In this document: piece by piece, positions 11,631 through 22,500 of the stretch
Position numbering within the stretch: the first letter of the stretch is position 1
How the letters are laid out: every line of letters starts with the position of its first letter
Origin: Pyrocephalus nanus
Lineage: Eukaryota > Chordata > Aves > Passeriformes > Tyrannidae
Direction: 5' to 3'
Assembly: GCA_038380795.1 (NCBI GenBank)
Contig: CM076272.1
Location: 6,196,001 to 6,260,000, forward strand
DNA: 64,000 nt
Translations under genes and position numbers: made by a program
Notes under the pieces: generated by a model
What the model saw: only the letters and a program-made list of their open reading frames with translations
What the model was told of the DNA's origin: nothing
Databases searched by the model: none

Positions 11631-13996
11631 GTAAGTTGTATCTCAGTGAATGAAGCCTTCTTTGTGCTCTAGTGCAACTGGGTGGAGGTTCTGGCAGGAA
11701 AGGCCTTCTGAGCAATGTGAAATAGATGTCAAGAAGAAGAGAGGAAAGATAAAATCATTAAACAGGTATTTTGATCAGAACTGTCTGTCTGTAATTATAG
11801 GTTGATCTTGCATGACAAACACCACAGACCTGTTACCATGTATTTCCCTGTCCATCTGACCTGGCTTTGGTATGTCCTATTAGTTGGTTCCACTGTGGTG
11901 GTTTCCCTTCCCACACCATTGCCCTTTTCTGAGCAGTCAGGAATCCAGCCAAGCATTGGTTGTTCATGTACATTGAATCGAGACTGCTTGAGGAGGAAAG
12001 GGCATCTTCTGCTTGCCTAAAAATTCAGTTCTTTTGAAGTGAAAGTATGTCAAAATTTTATTGAGATAATTTGGTACTGAGGTGGCATTTGCACAATCCA
12101 AGGTCATTTGTACAATTGTTTATTCTGAGGTACGTTTTTAATTCAAAACCATAGATGGTCCTTGAATATTTTCATTAACATAGCATCTTGAGGTATATTT
12201 CTAGATATGTGTCAGGGGTTACAACTTAGAGGTTATGTGGAATTAATGCAGATCTATGTCAGTCTTGTGTGCATTTATGAACTGTGGCTTTCCCTGTTAT
12301 CACCTGTCCTGTCCCCAAGTTACAAAGCCCTTGGTTTGTCTATATTTGTGCATATTTTGGAGGCAGTTCTTCTGAGTGGACTGGAAAGAGAAGAGTCAGT
12401 TCAGATTTATAAAACTTGCTCCTCACCCTTTAGTTTCTCTTCACCTGTCAATCCATCTTACAAATTGCCAGAGCAGAAAATAAAATTGGTGTAGCCTTTG
12501 CTGGGACTGTACTGGAAGTTCCAAATCCCACTATTCCTGTTGGACAGCTGCTTTATCTCACTTGTGGCTGGTGAGCATCTCAGCTGCTGCTCAGGTAGAA
12601 GAAAGGAAAAAGCTCATTATGGAATTGCTTCTTCTTTTCTACTTTCTTGCCCTTAATTGCCGCTGGAGCTGTGCTGAGTTCCACAGAAACATTGCCTGTG
12701 GATGGGAGTTTATTATGGGCAACAGTCTGAGCTGTAATGTGAGCTCCATAACTCTACCAAAAAAAAGTGACTCTTCAAAAATTGAAGAAATAATATAAAC
12801 TACCCACAGTCCAAGAAAACCAAATGTCTGGACCTTTTGTAGGGTGGTTTTATCTAATTTGTGCTGGTTTCATCTAAGTGAGTTTTTGATAAGTTATGTA
12901 CCTATATGCACTGGCATTCATTTTCTCGTGCCAGCAGTTTGTATAACATCCATCGACACCAACTTGCTTGATGATGAACTAAACCAATAATTCTATCTAA
13001 AGAACTTCCATTGATACTTGTACACTTGGTAAAAAATGGATGAGAACGAAACTTACTTGGCAGTGCAGTGAAAGCAGTCATGTTACTAGTATATAAAATC
13101 ATGGAGCTGAATGTAATTTTTCTGTCAGATTCATGTGCCAGCATCTGAAAACAGCTGGCAGAAGAATTCCCTTAACTATGTTAAAATGGCCTGAGCCACT
13201 TCAACCTTTTTGGAATGGGCAGCACAGAAAGAAAGTAACATTTTTGATTAAAAACAACCAGGCTGTTGGCATGGTTCCCACGCTAGTCCTTAACTCCTTA
13301 TCCCCTGAACTCTTGGTTTATGCCATCATCTCTTTTCTTGCCTCCTTTTTTTTTTTTTCTTTTTGTTTTTTTTATCCATTTCATATGTTTTTATTTTAAA
13401 GCTGCTACATCTTTTCACTGTTTCGTCAAAAGCACCAACCAAGTGAGCACTCAGGGAAGTTTGTTTTCATAAGGAGGTATTTCTGTAAAATCAGGAGATG
13501 CTGGAAAAAGCAGGCAGGAATATTAGTATCACTAATAACTCAGCTAAAAGTTATCTGAACTTTGGAAAACTTCTCCATACTGCTTTTGTGAACTTTTTTG
13601 TAGTAACCTATTGCTCGTTGTTGCAAAGCTTGTGACCCTCATAAAAAGCACAGTCCTAATAGTTCTGCTGAATATGATGGAGCTTCTTGAGGTTTACTAA
13701 TTTTAAGTCCTTCATTTTTGGTTTTTGCACACACATTATAGTGATTCCAGGATAAAATTTTTAAGTTCTTGCTACTTGTAAATGATAAACTTCCGTTAAA
13801 AAACATGACAGTGGTATATGAAGCTTTAAAGTGTTTATGGAACGAGTCATTATCTGGATAGGCAGAATATGCAGATTAAAGGAGACAGGCTATTTCAATG
13901 GTTGCTTAGCTGGTTTTTCATGTAACTTTATAATTAACTTTTCACAAAATCTCAGTTTTGGATAAATGAATTTCATATAACACAAACATATTTCCT

Positions 13997-14010
13997 CCCC
14001 CCCCCCCCCC
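13997..14010 (+). repeat. C14 homopolymer
   Basis: Fourteen consecutive C, preceded by tttcct and followed by gcc. It is likely polymorphic in length and a sequencing weak point. Confidence 0.9.
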
Positions 14011-17000
14011 GCCTAAGTGCTCCAGTTCCTTTTGGGCTTTCCATTTCTTGCAGATCTTTACTATAGGAAGAGTGTTGATCTGATAAAGGAAAATATTTTA
14101 GCAGTCAAATTGAGAATGACCTGCAACATTAGTGTTTCTTAGTGAGCCAAAATGAACTAACAGAGCCATTGGGTGTACCTGAAATTCCCCAGGAAACATC
14201 TCATGTTTGTTTTCTGGTGTATGTTTGTTCAGAAAGAAAGCAGTTCAGTTTGGAGTGCTGTATAATAACTATTCATTGCTGTTAATAATGTATTCATCAG
14301 GTTGTATATTTACTCTAGTATTTTATTACAGTTTAGGTTTAGACTCTCTAAAGTGTAAAGGAGGTTAGAGGCTTTACAGTCCTGAGCTATGTTAGAATGA
14401 CTTGCTTCTCAAAGCAGTTTTCAGCATTATTTTCTTACTGGCTGATGTGTTAGACCCTTTGGTAACAGAGCAGCTGTCCTTGGACAGACTTTTCCATTGG
14501 CAAAGCACTTGTGTCACATGCTGGCCTTGTACAGAAAAGAGACAAATACATACTTTTTATCCCACTGGTAATCATCAGCTGGCCAGTTCTCATCCACTGA
14601 CATGGGAAGCCTGCCACTGAATTAAGTAGGGCCATAATACCTTCAGTGGGACCAGGACTTATGCTGCAAAACATGTGGTTTTGGGTAGAAATACTTCATC
14701 ATCTTTGGGATTGGGATTTTAGATAATGGCAAAAGTTAAGGCCAAATAATATGAATCTAAAGTGATTATTTGGAAGATGCTTTTTTTTTTTTTCCCTTTT
14801 TTTTTGTGTCTTGAGAACCTAATTTAAAGAAGCTGGTTGTTCTTCATATCCACAGCCCCAGCAGCAAGGTAATCTGCTGGGAAGGAGGTACCAGTAGTTA
14901 AAAATTAGCTTAATATGAGATTGAAGGATACAATGTTGAAAATGTGTTAGTTTTGAAATACACTTATACTGTATAATGAACTTGCTCTCATTAAAGGAGT
15001 GTGGTGATGTCCGGTAACTCAAGGAACAGTTGTTTCTGGGGCAGATGTCCAAGTCTGGAGTCCTGTGGCTTTGGGATCCAGTTCATCCAACAGTCCAGCA
15101 CTGGCAGTTGGGGTGTGTGAGTGTCCCAGGAAAGAGAGGGGAGATACAGCAGGGTTTCTCACTTGAATATTGTTTGCTGCAAAGATGATTGTTTCATAGT
15201 GGAATTTATTTCATTGCTCGTTGTAAAGCACATCACAGTTCCTTCAGGGAATATGTTATGTATTTCAGTTTTGGTTTTAATGGAATTAAGCAATTTCAGC
15301 CACTAAATGAAATAGAGATATCTTTGGGTCTAATCCATTTCCCCTACTTTCTGTAAAATGATACTCATCTTCTGTTGACACATGCCAGTGTACAGTATTT
15401 CTGATTAAAATAAGAGTTGCACATTAATATTTTTAAACAAAACTCCAGGAGGTGTTAGCAGCACTTTTGTGAAAACTGATGTTCCTAACATGAATATGGT
15501 TTTAAGAAATCTGTCATATGGAAAGAACAGGGGCTGATACTAACGGGGCTGCAAAAAGATGCTCAAAACCCACTTTCATTCCATATTCCATGCAGCAGAT
15601 AACATTCAAACAGTACCTTTCACGATGAAATATTCTTAGCAGCCCTGGAGCTTAAAATAACATTTTGAAGTCAATTTAGATATTCAAATTTACAGCAAAT
15701 AAAGAAGTTGGTTTAGAACACTGGCAGAGAATTTAGATAAATGTTATTAGAGGCACTGATCGTATGAAAAGTTTTATAATATAAGCAATTAACTAATTTC
15801 CTTCATGTGGGGCTAAGTAGATCAATTAATACACTTCAAAATATACTTATTTTTGATCGCTGTTACTGATTTTTTAAAAAAATTATTTTTATACAAGATT
15901 ACAAGTTTCTGTGCAAAAAAGCTGCAACAAGTTTTATATAGTAATATGGAGGAGAGGTTACACGTTTGAGTTTTCAGTGACTTAAACGTGGTATTCTGCT
16001 GTGTATTGTTCATTGAGTGCATCACTACCCTGCACTGGAGTTGGAGTGTTTCTCTTGTATCTAGAGCTTACTGAATGCATTACTTAGAAAACATGTAATT
16101 ACAATATCTGGATAAGAATAACTATTTTTTTTACCTTTTGTCCTTGGTCTTCTTGCCTGTTCTCTGCTGGAGTTAAACAACAAAGACCTTTCTTTGTACA
16201 GCCAACAATGTGCTCCAAACTGTGGAGAAAAGATTTAAGGAAACACTTCTTAAATAAACTGAAATTAAGCACAGCAAGTTCAAACCACAAGGAAATTACA
16301 GAGCAAATTATTAGTTAGAATCTCTGTGTAGACTTCAGCAGAACATTTTGAATAATATTCCTAAGAAATGCTTTTTAAGATTAGGTATCCCAGTGGAACT
16401 GTTGTGTCCTTACTTCCTGAATACTGAATTGAAGACTCAGGAAATATTACACAGGAAGAGGAGCAAGTTGGGATTTGGTGTTTTTTGTTTTGGGGTTATT
16501 TTTTTTTTATGTTTGCAAGATCAGTCATTCCTAAAAAATGTGGTACTGGCATTATAAATTGATGACTAGTGGTTATTTGCTTCTGCCTTTTTGTCTCCAC
16601 TCTCAGTCTTGTCCTTCAGTGCTTCAGATTCTACTTTTGGTCAAATATTTTCTGATTCTACATGACTGGCCATTAATAGAAGCTTTAAAAATTTTTGAGT
16701 ACCTCAAAACTTTCAATTCAATGTTAGTTTTAGAAGAGACCTTATGAGCCGAGAAGATTCTAATTTTTTTCCACTTAGTTCAGTTAGCATTGGTTGCTTA
16801 GTTCTAGATACATTGATTATCTGAGTTAACAGTAATTTTGATAAATTGCTCTCTGTGTGGCCATGCTTTAATTCAAAGTTAACCCAGGTCTACTAAGAGC
16901 ATTGTCTTTCTCACCATGGATTTATAAACAGCCTCACTGCTGAAGTGTCTGATCCTGACCTATCCAGGAAAGTGCTTTTCTGTGCACAGGTCAGGGTCTG

Positions 17001-18497
17001 ATCAGACAAACATGCATTTTTTTAGCAACTCTCCAGTTCAGTGCATGTGAGTGAATGTTACACTACCTGCTGACAGATTCACTCAGGATTTATGTTGACA
17101 TGTAGAGATGTTTGCTGGCCTGGGATGTTCAATAGGTTGCGTTTCCTTAAACAAAAAAGTGCACTATTGTGGTTAGTTGGTTTTGGCAAAAGTTGTTTAT
17201 CTGCTGATTTTTGATCATTTTATGGTCTTCTTCTGCAGACTCAATTCAGAGAGTGTGTGTGGCCTACAGCCTGCTCTGATTTTGGGTCATGATAATTACC
17301 TTTACCACAGCCAGTCTGACTACCACATTCTATTTGAAGGGTTCAAGGCAATGGTGAAGAGATATGAGGAGTCTCTGTTAGGCCTGGAGATGACAGAAAT
17401 CTTAGAAGCATGTTCTGTCAAGAAGTTTTGCATCAGCCTCTGTTTGGATCCTGCCCTTTCTGATCACATGTCTGTCACAATGAGCATGATTTTTCCTATT
17501 AAAAAAGTGACAGCTAGGATGAAGTGTTCACTGTGTTACAATTAACAGTCTTTGTCCTTCCTTCTTCATTGTTGGTAATATTCTGTTTGTTAAACCTTTC
17601 CTCCCCAAAGGTTAATGCTGGGTTACAGGGCACTCGAGCTCACTGCTGGTGTTTGTAGCCACAGCTGGATGTGTTGTTACATAGATGAGCTCATTCGGGT
17701 TTGGAAGGTGGGATCTGTGGTGATGAACACAAAAGTGAGAGTGTAGTATCTTTCACTTGTAAAAGCATTTGCCTTTTTGAAAACAGTATGAGCTCATCAT
17801 CAAATTTAAAAGTGGAAGAACAGAAAAATCCAGAACTGAAAAATCACAGTGTTGACATCTTCACATAAAGTATAGGATGGAAGACATCTGAAATTCCAGT
17901 GTGGACACTCCTGGACCTGTAAAGGGGATTTCACTTACAGTCAGATCCAGTACTGCTCGAAGTCCTTGCAGGTTATGTCAGTATTTGATCTTTGGAGTTC
18001 AGCCTGTGTTTGAGGAAAACGCATAAGTTACCAAGGAGCATGAAGACTAACACAAGTTTGCTTCTAATGCAAAAGAGATGCAAAATCTAATAGGAGACAG
18101 TATATTAAAACAGACAGAAATGTGCAATTTCTAATATTTCTTACGTGTAGTTTGTTATTAAGATGCCTCGTTCATCCTGCATGCACACACTTACATATCC
18201 TTTGAATTATTGTCCTTAAAATAGTTTCAAGTTGCTTTTCTTCAGGGAGCATTTCTTTCACTAAATAAATGTTCATCTTACTGTAGCCAACATGTATTAC
18301 TTGGCTGGGGGTGATCATTTACCAAAACCCTTGAAGCTGTTAAGACTTTGGATGAAATTCAACCCCTTGTGTTAATGAATTCAACTCCACTGAATTCCAG
18401 TTGCACAAGCATCTTACCTAGTGTAATGATCTGGAGTTGAAGCACAGTATATCCAGGACATATTCTTTGCTGACCATATACTTTTTCAATACTGATG

Positions 18498-18518
18498 TGT
18501 CCCAGTTTAAATGGGACA
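18498..18518. repeat. Short inverted repeat
   Basis: tgtccca (18498-18504) and its exact reverse complement tgggaca (18512-18518) are separated by seven bases. It lies just left of the GC-rich LTR-like block and begins with TG, so it may mark that element's edge, but no matching end was found on the right. Confidence 0.5.
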
Positions 18519-18658
18519 AGGGTCTTCTGCTGAGGATGGATTAGGAGGAAAAGACCCAAACTTCTTTTCTAAGCAATTATTAATCCAAAACCAAGAGGCT
18601 TTGATTGAAGGGAAAAAAACCCACAAATTATGGAAAAGGGAAAACAAAATAACAGCCC

Positions 18659-18664
18659 TTTATT
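18659..18664 (-). promoter_or_regulatory. AATAAA polyadenylation signal, minus strand
   Basis: tttatt on the plus strand. It lies about 120 bases downstream (minus direction) of a TATTTAAA box, which is the spacing seen in LTR promoters and R regions. Confidence 0.45.
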
Positions 18665-18782
18665 AAAAGGTATGTTTGTATTAACAAGGACACAAAAAAA
18701 AAAACCAAGTAAACAACCAAGCAATACTACTATACCCACCAATAATCCCCTTCAAGAACAAAACCGATAGCCCGGCAAAAGG

Positions 18783-18797
18783 AAAATTTAAATAGTT
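18783..18797 (-). promoter_or_regulatory. TATA-like box, minus strand
   Basis: The minus strand reads ctatttaaattttcc just after the 58-bp repeat array and before the AATAAA signal. It is assigned by position and sequence only. Confidence 0.4.
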
Positions 18798-18835
18798 CAA
18801 TTTTTAGCACCCTTTGGTGCAGTTCCAACCACAGT

Positions 18836-19050
18836 CAGCAGGGGGCGCCGTCGGGTCACTGGAGATGTAAAACTTGTAATGTCCTGTACCATTCACCAGG
18901 TGGCGCTGTTGGGTCGTTGGAAGTGCAGAACCTGTAGTGTCCTATGGTAGTCACCAGGTGGCGCTGTTGGATCACTACAGGAGCAGAGCTTGTAATATCC
19001 AGTGCCCGTCACCAGGCAGCGCTGTGGGATCCCTGGTCACTGCCACATGG
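18836..19050 (+). repeat. 58-bp tandem array, four units, each with a CTCF-like core
   Basis: Four copies of a 17-base core start at 18836, 18894, 18952 and 19010, exactly 58 bases apart. The cores are cagcagggggcgccgtc, caccaggtggcgctgtt (twice, identical) and caccaggcagcgctgtg. The spacers are also related (ggrtc near the start, then a ctTGTAATgTCC-like block), so this is a true tandem repeat. The fourth unit is partial. The core fits the CTCF consensus (CCA-C/G-CAGGKGGCGCT) on the plus strand; unit 4 is the weakest. Whether CTCF binds is inference. Confidence 0.85.
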
Positions 19051-19446
19051 GATGGGGAAAAAAAAACAACACCCCCCAAGGTATATCGGAGAAAAAAACA
19101 ACAAAAAAACTTGATTCCTCTTCCCGAGGAAAAGGAGGGGGGGGGGGGGGGTGTGAAGGGGAAGGGGGAAGCAAAAAAAGAACAACACCGATAACACAGA
19201 AAGTTCTCTCAATGGAAGAAAAACTCACAAACTCCGGGGGGGCCCTGGCGAGCAGGAATAGCTGGGAAAAAAAACAGCAGCAGCCAAAAAAAACTTCCCT
19301 CCGACAGGAAAAACAACAAAAAAACCCAAAAGAACCAGCGTGTCTGCCTCTCACAGCAGCCTCTCCTCCTCCGCGCGAGCCAGCCGACCCCCCCCCACCT
19401 CCTTCCAGCCCCACACACCAGCCCCCCCCCCAACTCCTCCCCCTTC

Positions 19447-19459
19447 GTTGCTAGGCAAC
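19447..19459. promoter_or_regulatory. Perfect X-box-like palindrome (RFX-type site)
   Basis: gttgctaggcaac is an inverted repeat of gttgc around tag and agrees with the symmetrical X-box bound by RFX factors. It lies at the GC-rich edge of the LTR-like block, where the upstream part of a minus-strand promoter would be. The match is by sequence only. Confidence 0.5.
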
Positions 19460-19521
19460 TAATGTTCGGCCATTAGCGCTGTGGCTAGTTCTTTTGTTTT
19501 CACCTGAATGGGTGTGCTGAG

Positions 19522-19539
19522 CACACACACACACACACA
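19522..19539 (+). repeat. (CA)9 microsatellite
   Basis: An uninterrupted CA dinucleotide run, followed by a purine-rich gggggaggggaagggaag stretch. It sits at the right edge of the GC-rich block. Confidence 0.9.
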
Positions 19540-22500
19540 GGGGGAGGGGAAGGGAAGAAAAATTCCTTGCTGAAGTCAGAACTATGACATGATGTTGCTT
19601 AAATAATTCCAGTTTGAAGTTTCTGGCAGTGTTATCTTGTTATACTAAATTTCAAGGTAAACTTTTCCCTTCTGGCTTCATTAAACAGTCAGCTTGTATC
19701 TACCACTCTGTATAGTGGTCCATAGGGCTCCAGGCACATTTTGCAAATATACAAAAGAAATACTTTCTCAAAAATTGATTTATTCTTTTTTATATATTAA
19801 ACATCAGATCTTTTTAAAAAAATTACTAGAAGACAGAGCTTGCAACTCATTTTGCTGAGGCGAAGTGCTCTTTCGTCTGCCTCAGGAAAGTGGTTGAACC
19901 TGGATGGCTGGATCAACTTGTGTGTCACAGCTTTCCACCTCCATCTTACAGAACAGTTTTCTGCATGTCACTTGCCATCAGTATTTTCTCTGTTGAGCTT
20001 CTAAATGAGTTTCTCCTTGTTTGCTGCTGGTGGGAGATCTAAGAGAGAGCTCTGGGTTAGGATGCTGAGCAGGAAGCCTTGGCAGCTTCGTGACTTTCTA
20101 TATGACCTGACTCTGAAGGAGAATTGTCCATATTGCTGTTTTTCCAGGTAAACAGCTTCCTGGTCTTTATCCTCTGCATCCTGAAGGAGAATATGAATGT
20201 TTCTTTCCAGATTCCTGTGCTGGCTGTGCTTTTTGGTTCATACTTGCTTCTTGGTGACAGTGGTCATGACCAGTTTGGAAACTCATAGAAGTCATGTTTT
20301 TTTTCCTGTGTTTCCTAGTTCTGGCATCATTTGGCAGAGGTGGTGTTGTATCTTTTTCACCCTTTGTTTGTAAGCAATGTTCTTATAAAAACAGCAATCC
20401 CCATGGCAGAACACCAGCTGAAGCCTGCTGTTACTTTGATGACCTGCCCTGCAAATACATCATTTGAACAACAGCCAGCAGCAATGAGTCCCTCTGAGGT
20501 GCTTGTTTCATAAGTTCTGTATTAAAAGAATGTTTTTTTAACTTCTCTTGAAATACGGAAAGATTGCTTTGAAAGGAAGGGAAAGGGATAAAGAGAATAC
20601 GCAAAACAGTGAAAGGAAACTCAGAAAGGCTGATTATTCGGTTTGCCTTGTAAAGCACCCAGCAATCTGGTTGCTTATATAACTTTGCAAGCCCCCTTGG
20701 CCTGGAAGCTTCTGGAGAACTGACTCTGCAAGATTTTTAGTATTTCCTGCTTCTTGTCAGACCCCAAAATCTTTAATTTAAACCTTTCTCACATTGTTTT
20801 GGTTATACTTCTGTTTCCAGCTATAGAAGAACTAAGGAACTTGATGCAAAACTTTCAAAGAAAATGCATTAAAACATGAAAGAGATGGGCTGTTTTGATC
20901 AGTTTTTATTAATCTGAACCAAATTAATGCAAACCTTTTTAGATCTTGAAGCTTTAGATCATTTTTGCCTTCTAGTTGATGACCAAACCATCAAGTAGTT
21001 TCTGTGAAAATACTCATTTGAACAGCACGTGGTGTTTGGAATATCAGCACATGGTTTATTCAAGGCTTCTTCAAATATCTAAGCCCTCTGGACAGCGTCT
21101 GTCAGTGGAACCCCTTACGGTGCATAGATTTCATGGCAGTGACCAATCTTCAGTAACATGGATTCTCCTCTCAGTAATGCAGCTGACTTTCTGCTTCCTC
21201 TCTATTCTTCCTTTGTCTCTAAGATGACCAACAAGGGACTGTTTTGGAAATGCCATTTACTCTTTGTAAGTAATTAGCTTTGTGAGGTAATAAAGTCCCT
21301 CATATGTAATCTGTTGCAGTTGTCTTTTTAGGTGGAGTAAACACTACTTTTTAAAGTTGTTATCAAGGTGTAGTCATTGGCCTGATATAATACTTCTCTT
21401 TTCTTCTCTTCTTACAAATTTTGATTAAAAATTAATTTTGTTCTCTGGCTTAGCTATACATTGACCAGTGTCAATCCAAATTCATAAACAAATTCATAGG
21501 CAAATTCCCAAGTCACATGAAGACACATTTCTTTCCTTTCTTGCCAAGAGGAGAGGTTGTTACTAATTTAAATAGTTGTTCAAATGCTACACAACATTTG
21601 AGAGTGTTGTGTAGAGCCTGGTTTCGATTGTCATAGATATTTCTGTACAGCATTCTTTGATTTCCTAATCTTATTTTATTCTGAGCAAAATTCTCTTTTG
21701 GATAGGGAAAAATCTTTCTTTGTTCCTTAAGCACCTCTTGATCTAGTGAGATAGAATGTGTTCTTACATCTTTGATTCTGTAAAAGAAACTTTTTTTTTT
21801 TTTGCCGTTTCTTCTCTCATTTCCCTTTGAACTGCTCAGTTTCAACATTTTTGGGTTTTACCCTCTTTAAAATCTCTTCTAGTAAAATAATCACCCAGTA
21901 GAAGTTCTACATGATTAGTGGCTTCATGGTTGGATCAAATAAAGAGATTTCGTCTGCAGAGAATATTTTTATATTGCAGCATTAAATTCCAAAAGAAATC
22001 CAAGTCTTTTTTTAATACAGAATATATATGGGGATTTAAAACTTGATTTATAGGCTGTGTGATTAGGTTAGTCAAGGGAGATTAAACTTTATCCTTTATT
22101 TCTTAACTTGCCCAATATCTTTGTTTTCTATTGAATATTACTTCAAACACTTTGTGTCAGAAGAATTTGGTCACTTAGAAGCCTTACAGGCCCAGTCTTC
22201 CTTTCATATTTGTACCCATGGCAGTAGTACTTACCCCATGGTCGTCACTCCATTTTTTTAATATCAAACTGCTGTAATTCTGAAAACTTTGGTAGTGTGC
22301 TTTAAAGATCAAGGTCGGGTGAATGTCTGCTGTGTGAACATGGACTTATTTTTGATGAGCTCCCTAACAAGGGTTACCAGCCTGCACTGCTGGCTTAGGG
22401 ACCCTAAGATAGCAAACCAGAATATCTGTTGACCACTGGTAGCCACAATGTACTAATAAAGTGTTTTAAGGGGCATGATTGTCCAGCTGCAGCTTATCTG

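Larger units (their letters stand above)
18590..19540 (-). mobile_element. Probable LTR or GC-rich promoter-like block, minus orientation
   Basis: This 0.95-kb block differs sharply from its surroundings in base use. Read on the minus strand it has the order of a retroviral LTR. A GC-rich purine tract (about 19450-19060) comes first, then a 58-bp tandem array (19050-18836) in the position of U3 enhancers. A TATTTAAA box follows (within 18783-18797), and about 120 bases further on an AATAAA signal (18659-18664). I cannot find convincing TG...CA ends or a target-site duplication, so the borders are approximate. It could instead be an unrelated GC-rich regulatory island that happens to carry these signals. 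The proline- or glycine-rich open frames over it are low complexity, not genes. Confidence 0.5.

Noticed and set aside
11631..11653. Exon A frame extended through the donor (gtaagttgtatctc) to a stop
   Set aside because: The canonical GT donor, plus phase-matched continuation in exon B, shows this is read-through into intron.
17177..17545. 122-residue open frame in the large intron
   Set aside because: No recognisable domain, no obvious splice sites in phase with THSD4, and a length possible by chance in 33 kb of intron.
18836..19050. 58-bp repeats considered as a CRISPR array
   Set aside because: The spacers are related to one another and the context is vertebrate intron. It is a tandem repeat, not repeat-spacer architecture.
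19002..19454. 150-residue open frame with KKT, GGGGG and poly-proline stretches, and overlapping minus-strand frames
   Set aside because: It lies on homopolymer-rich GC/A sequence where stops are depleted. No domain is seen and there is no splice context. It is an effect of base composition in the LTR-like block.
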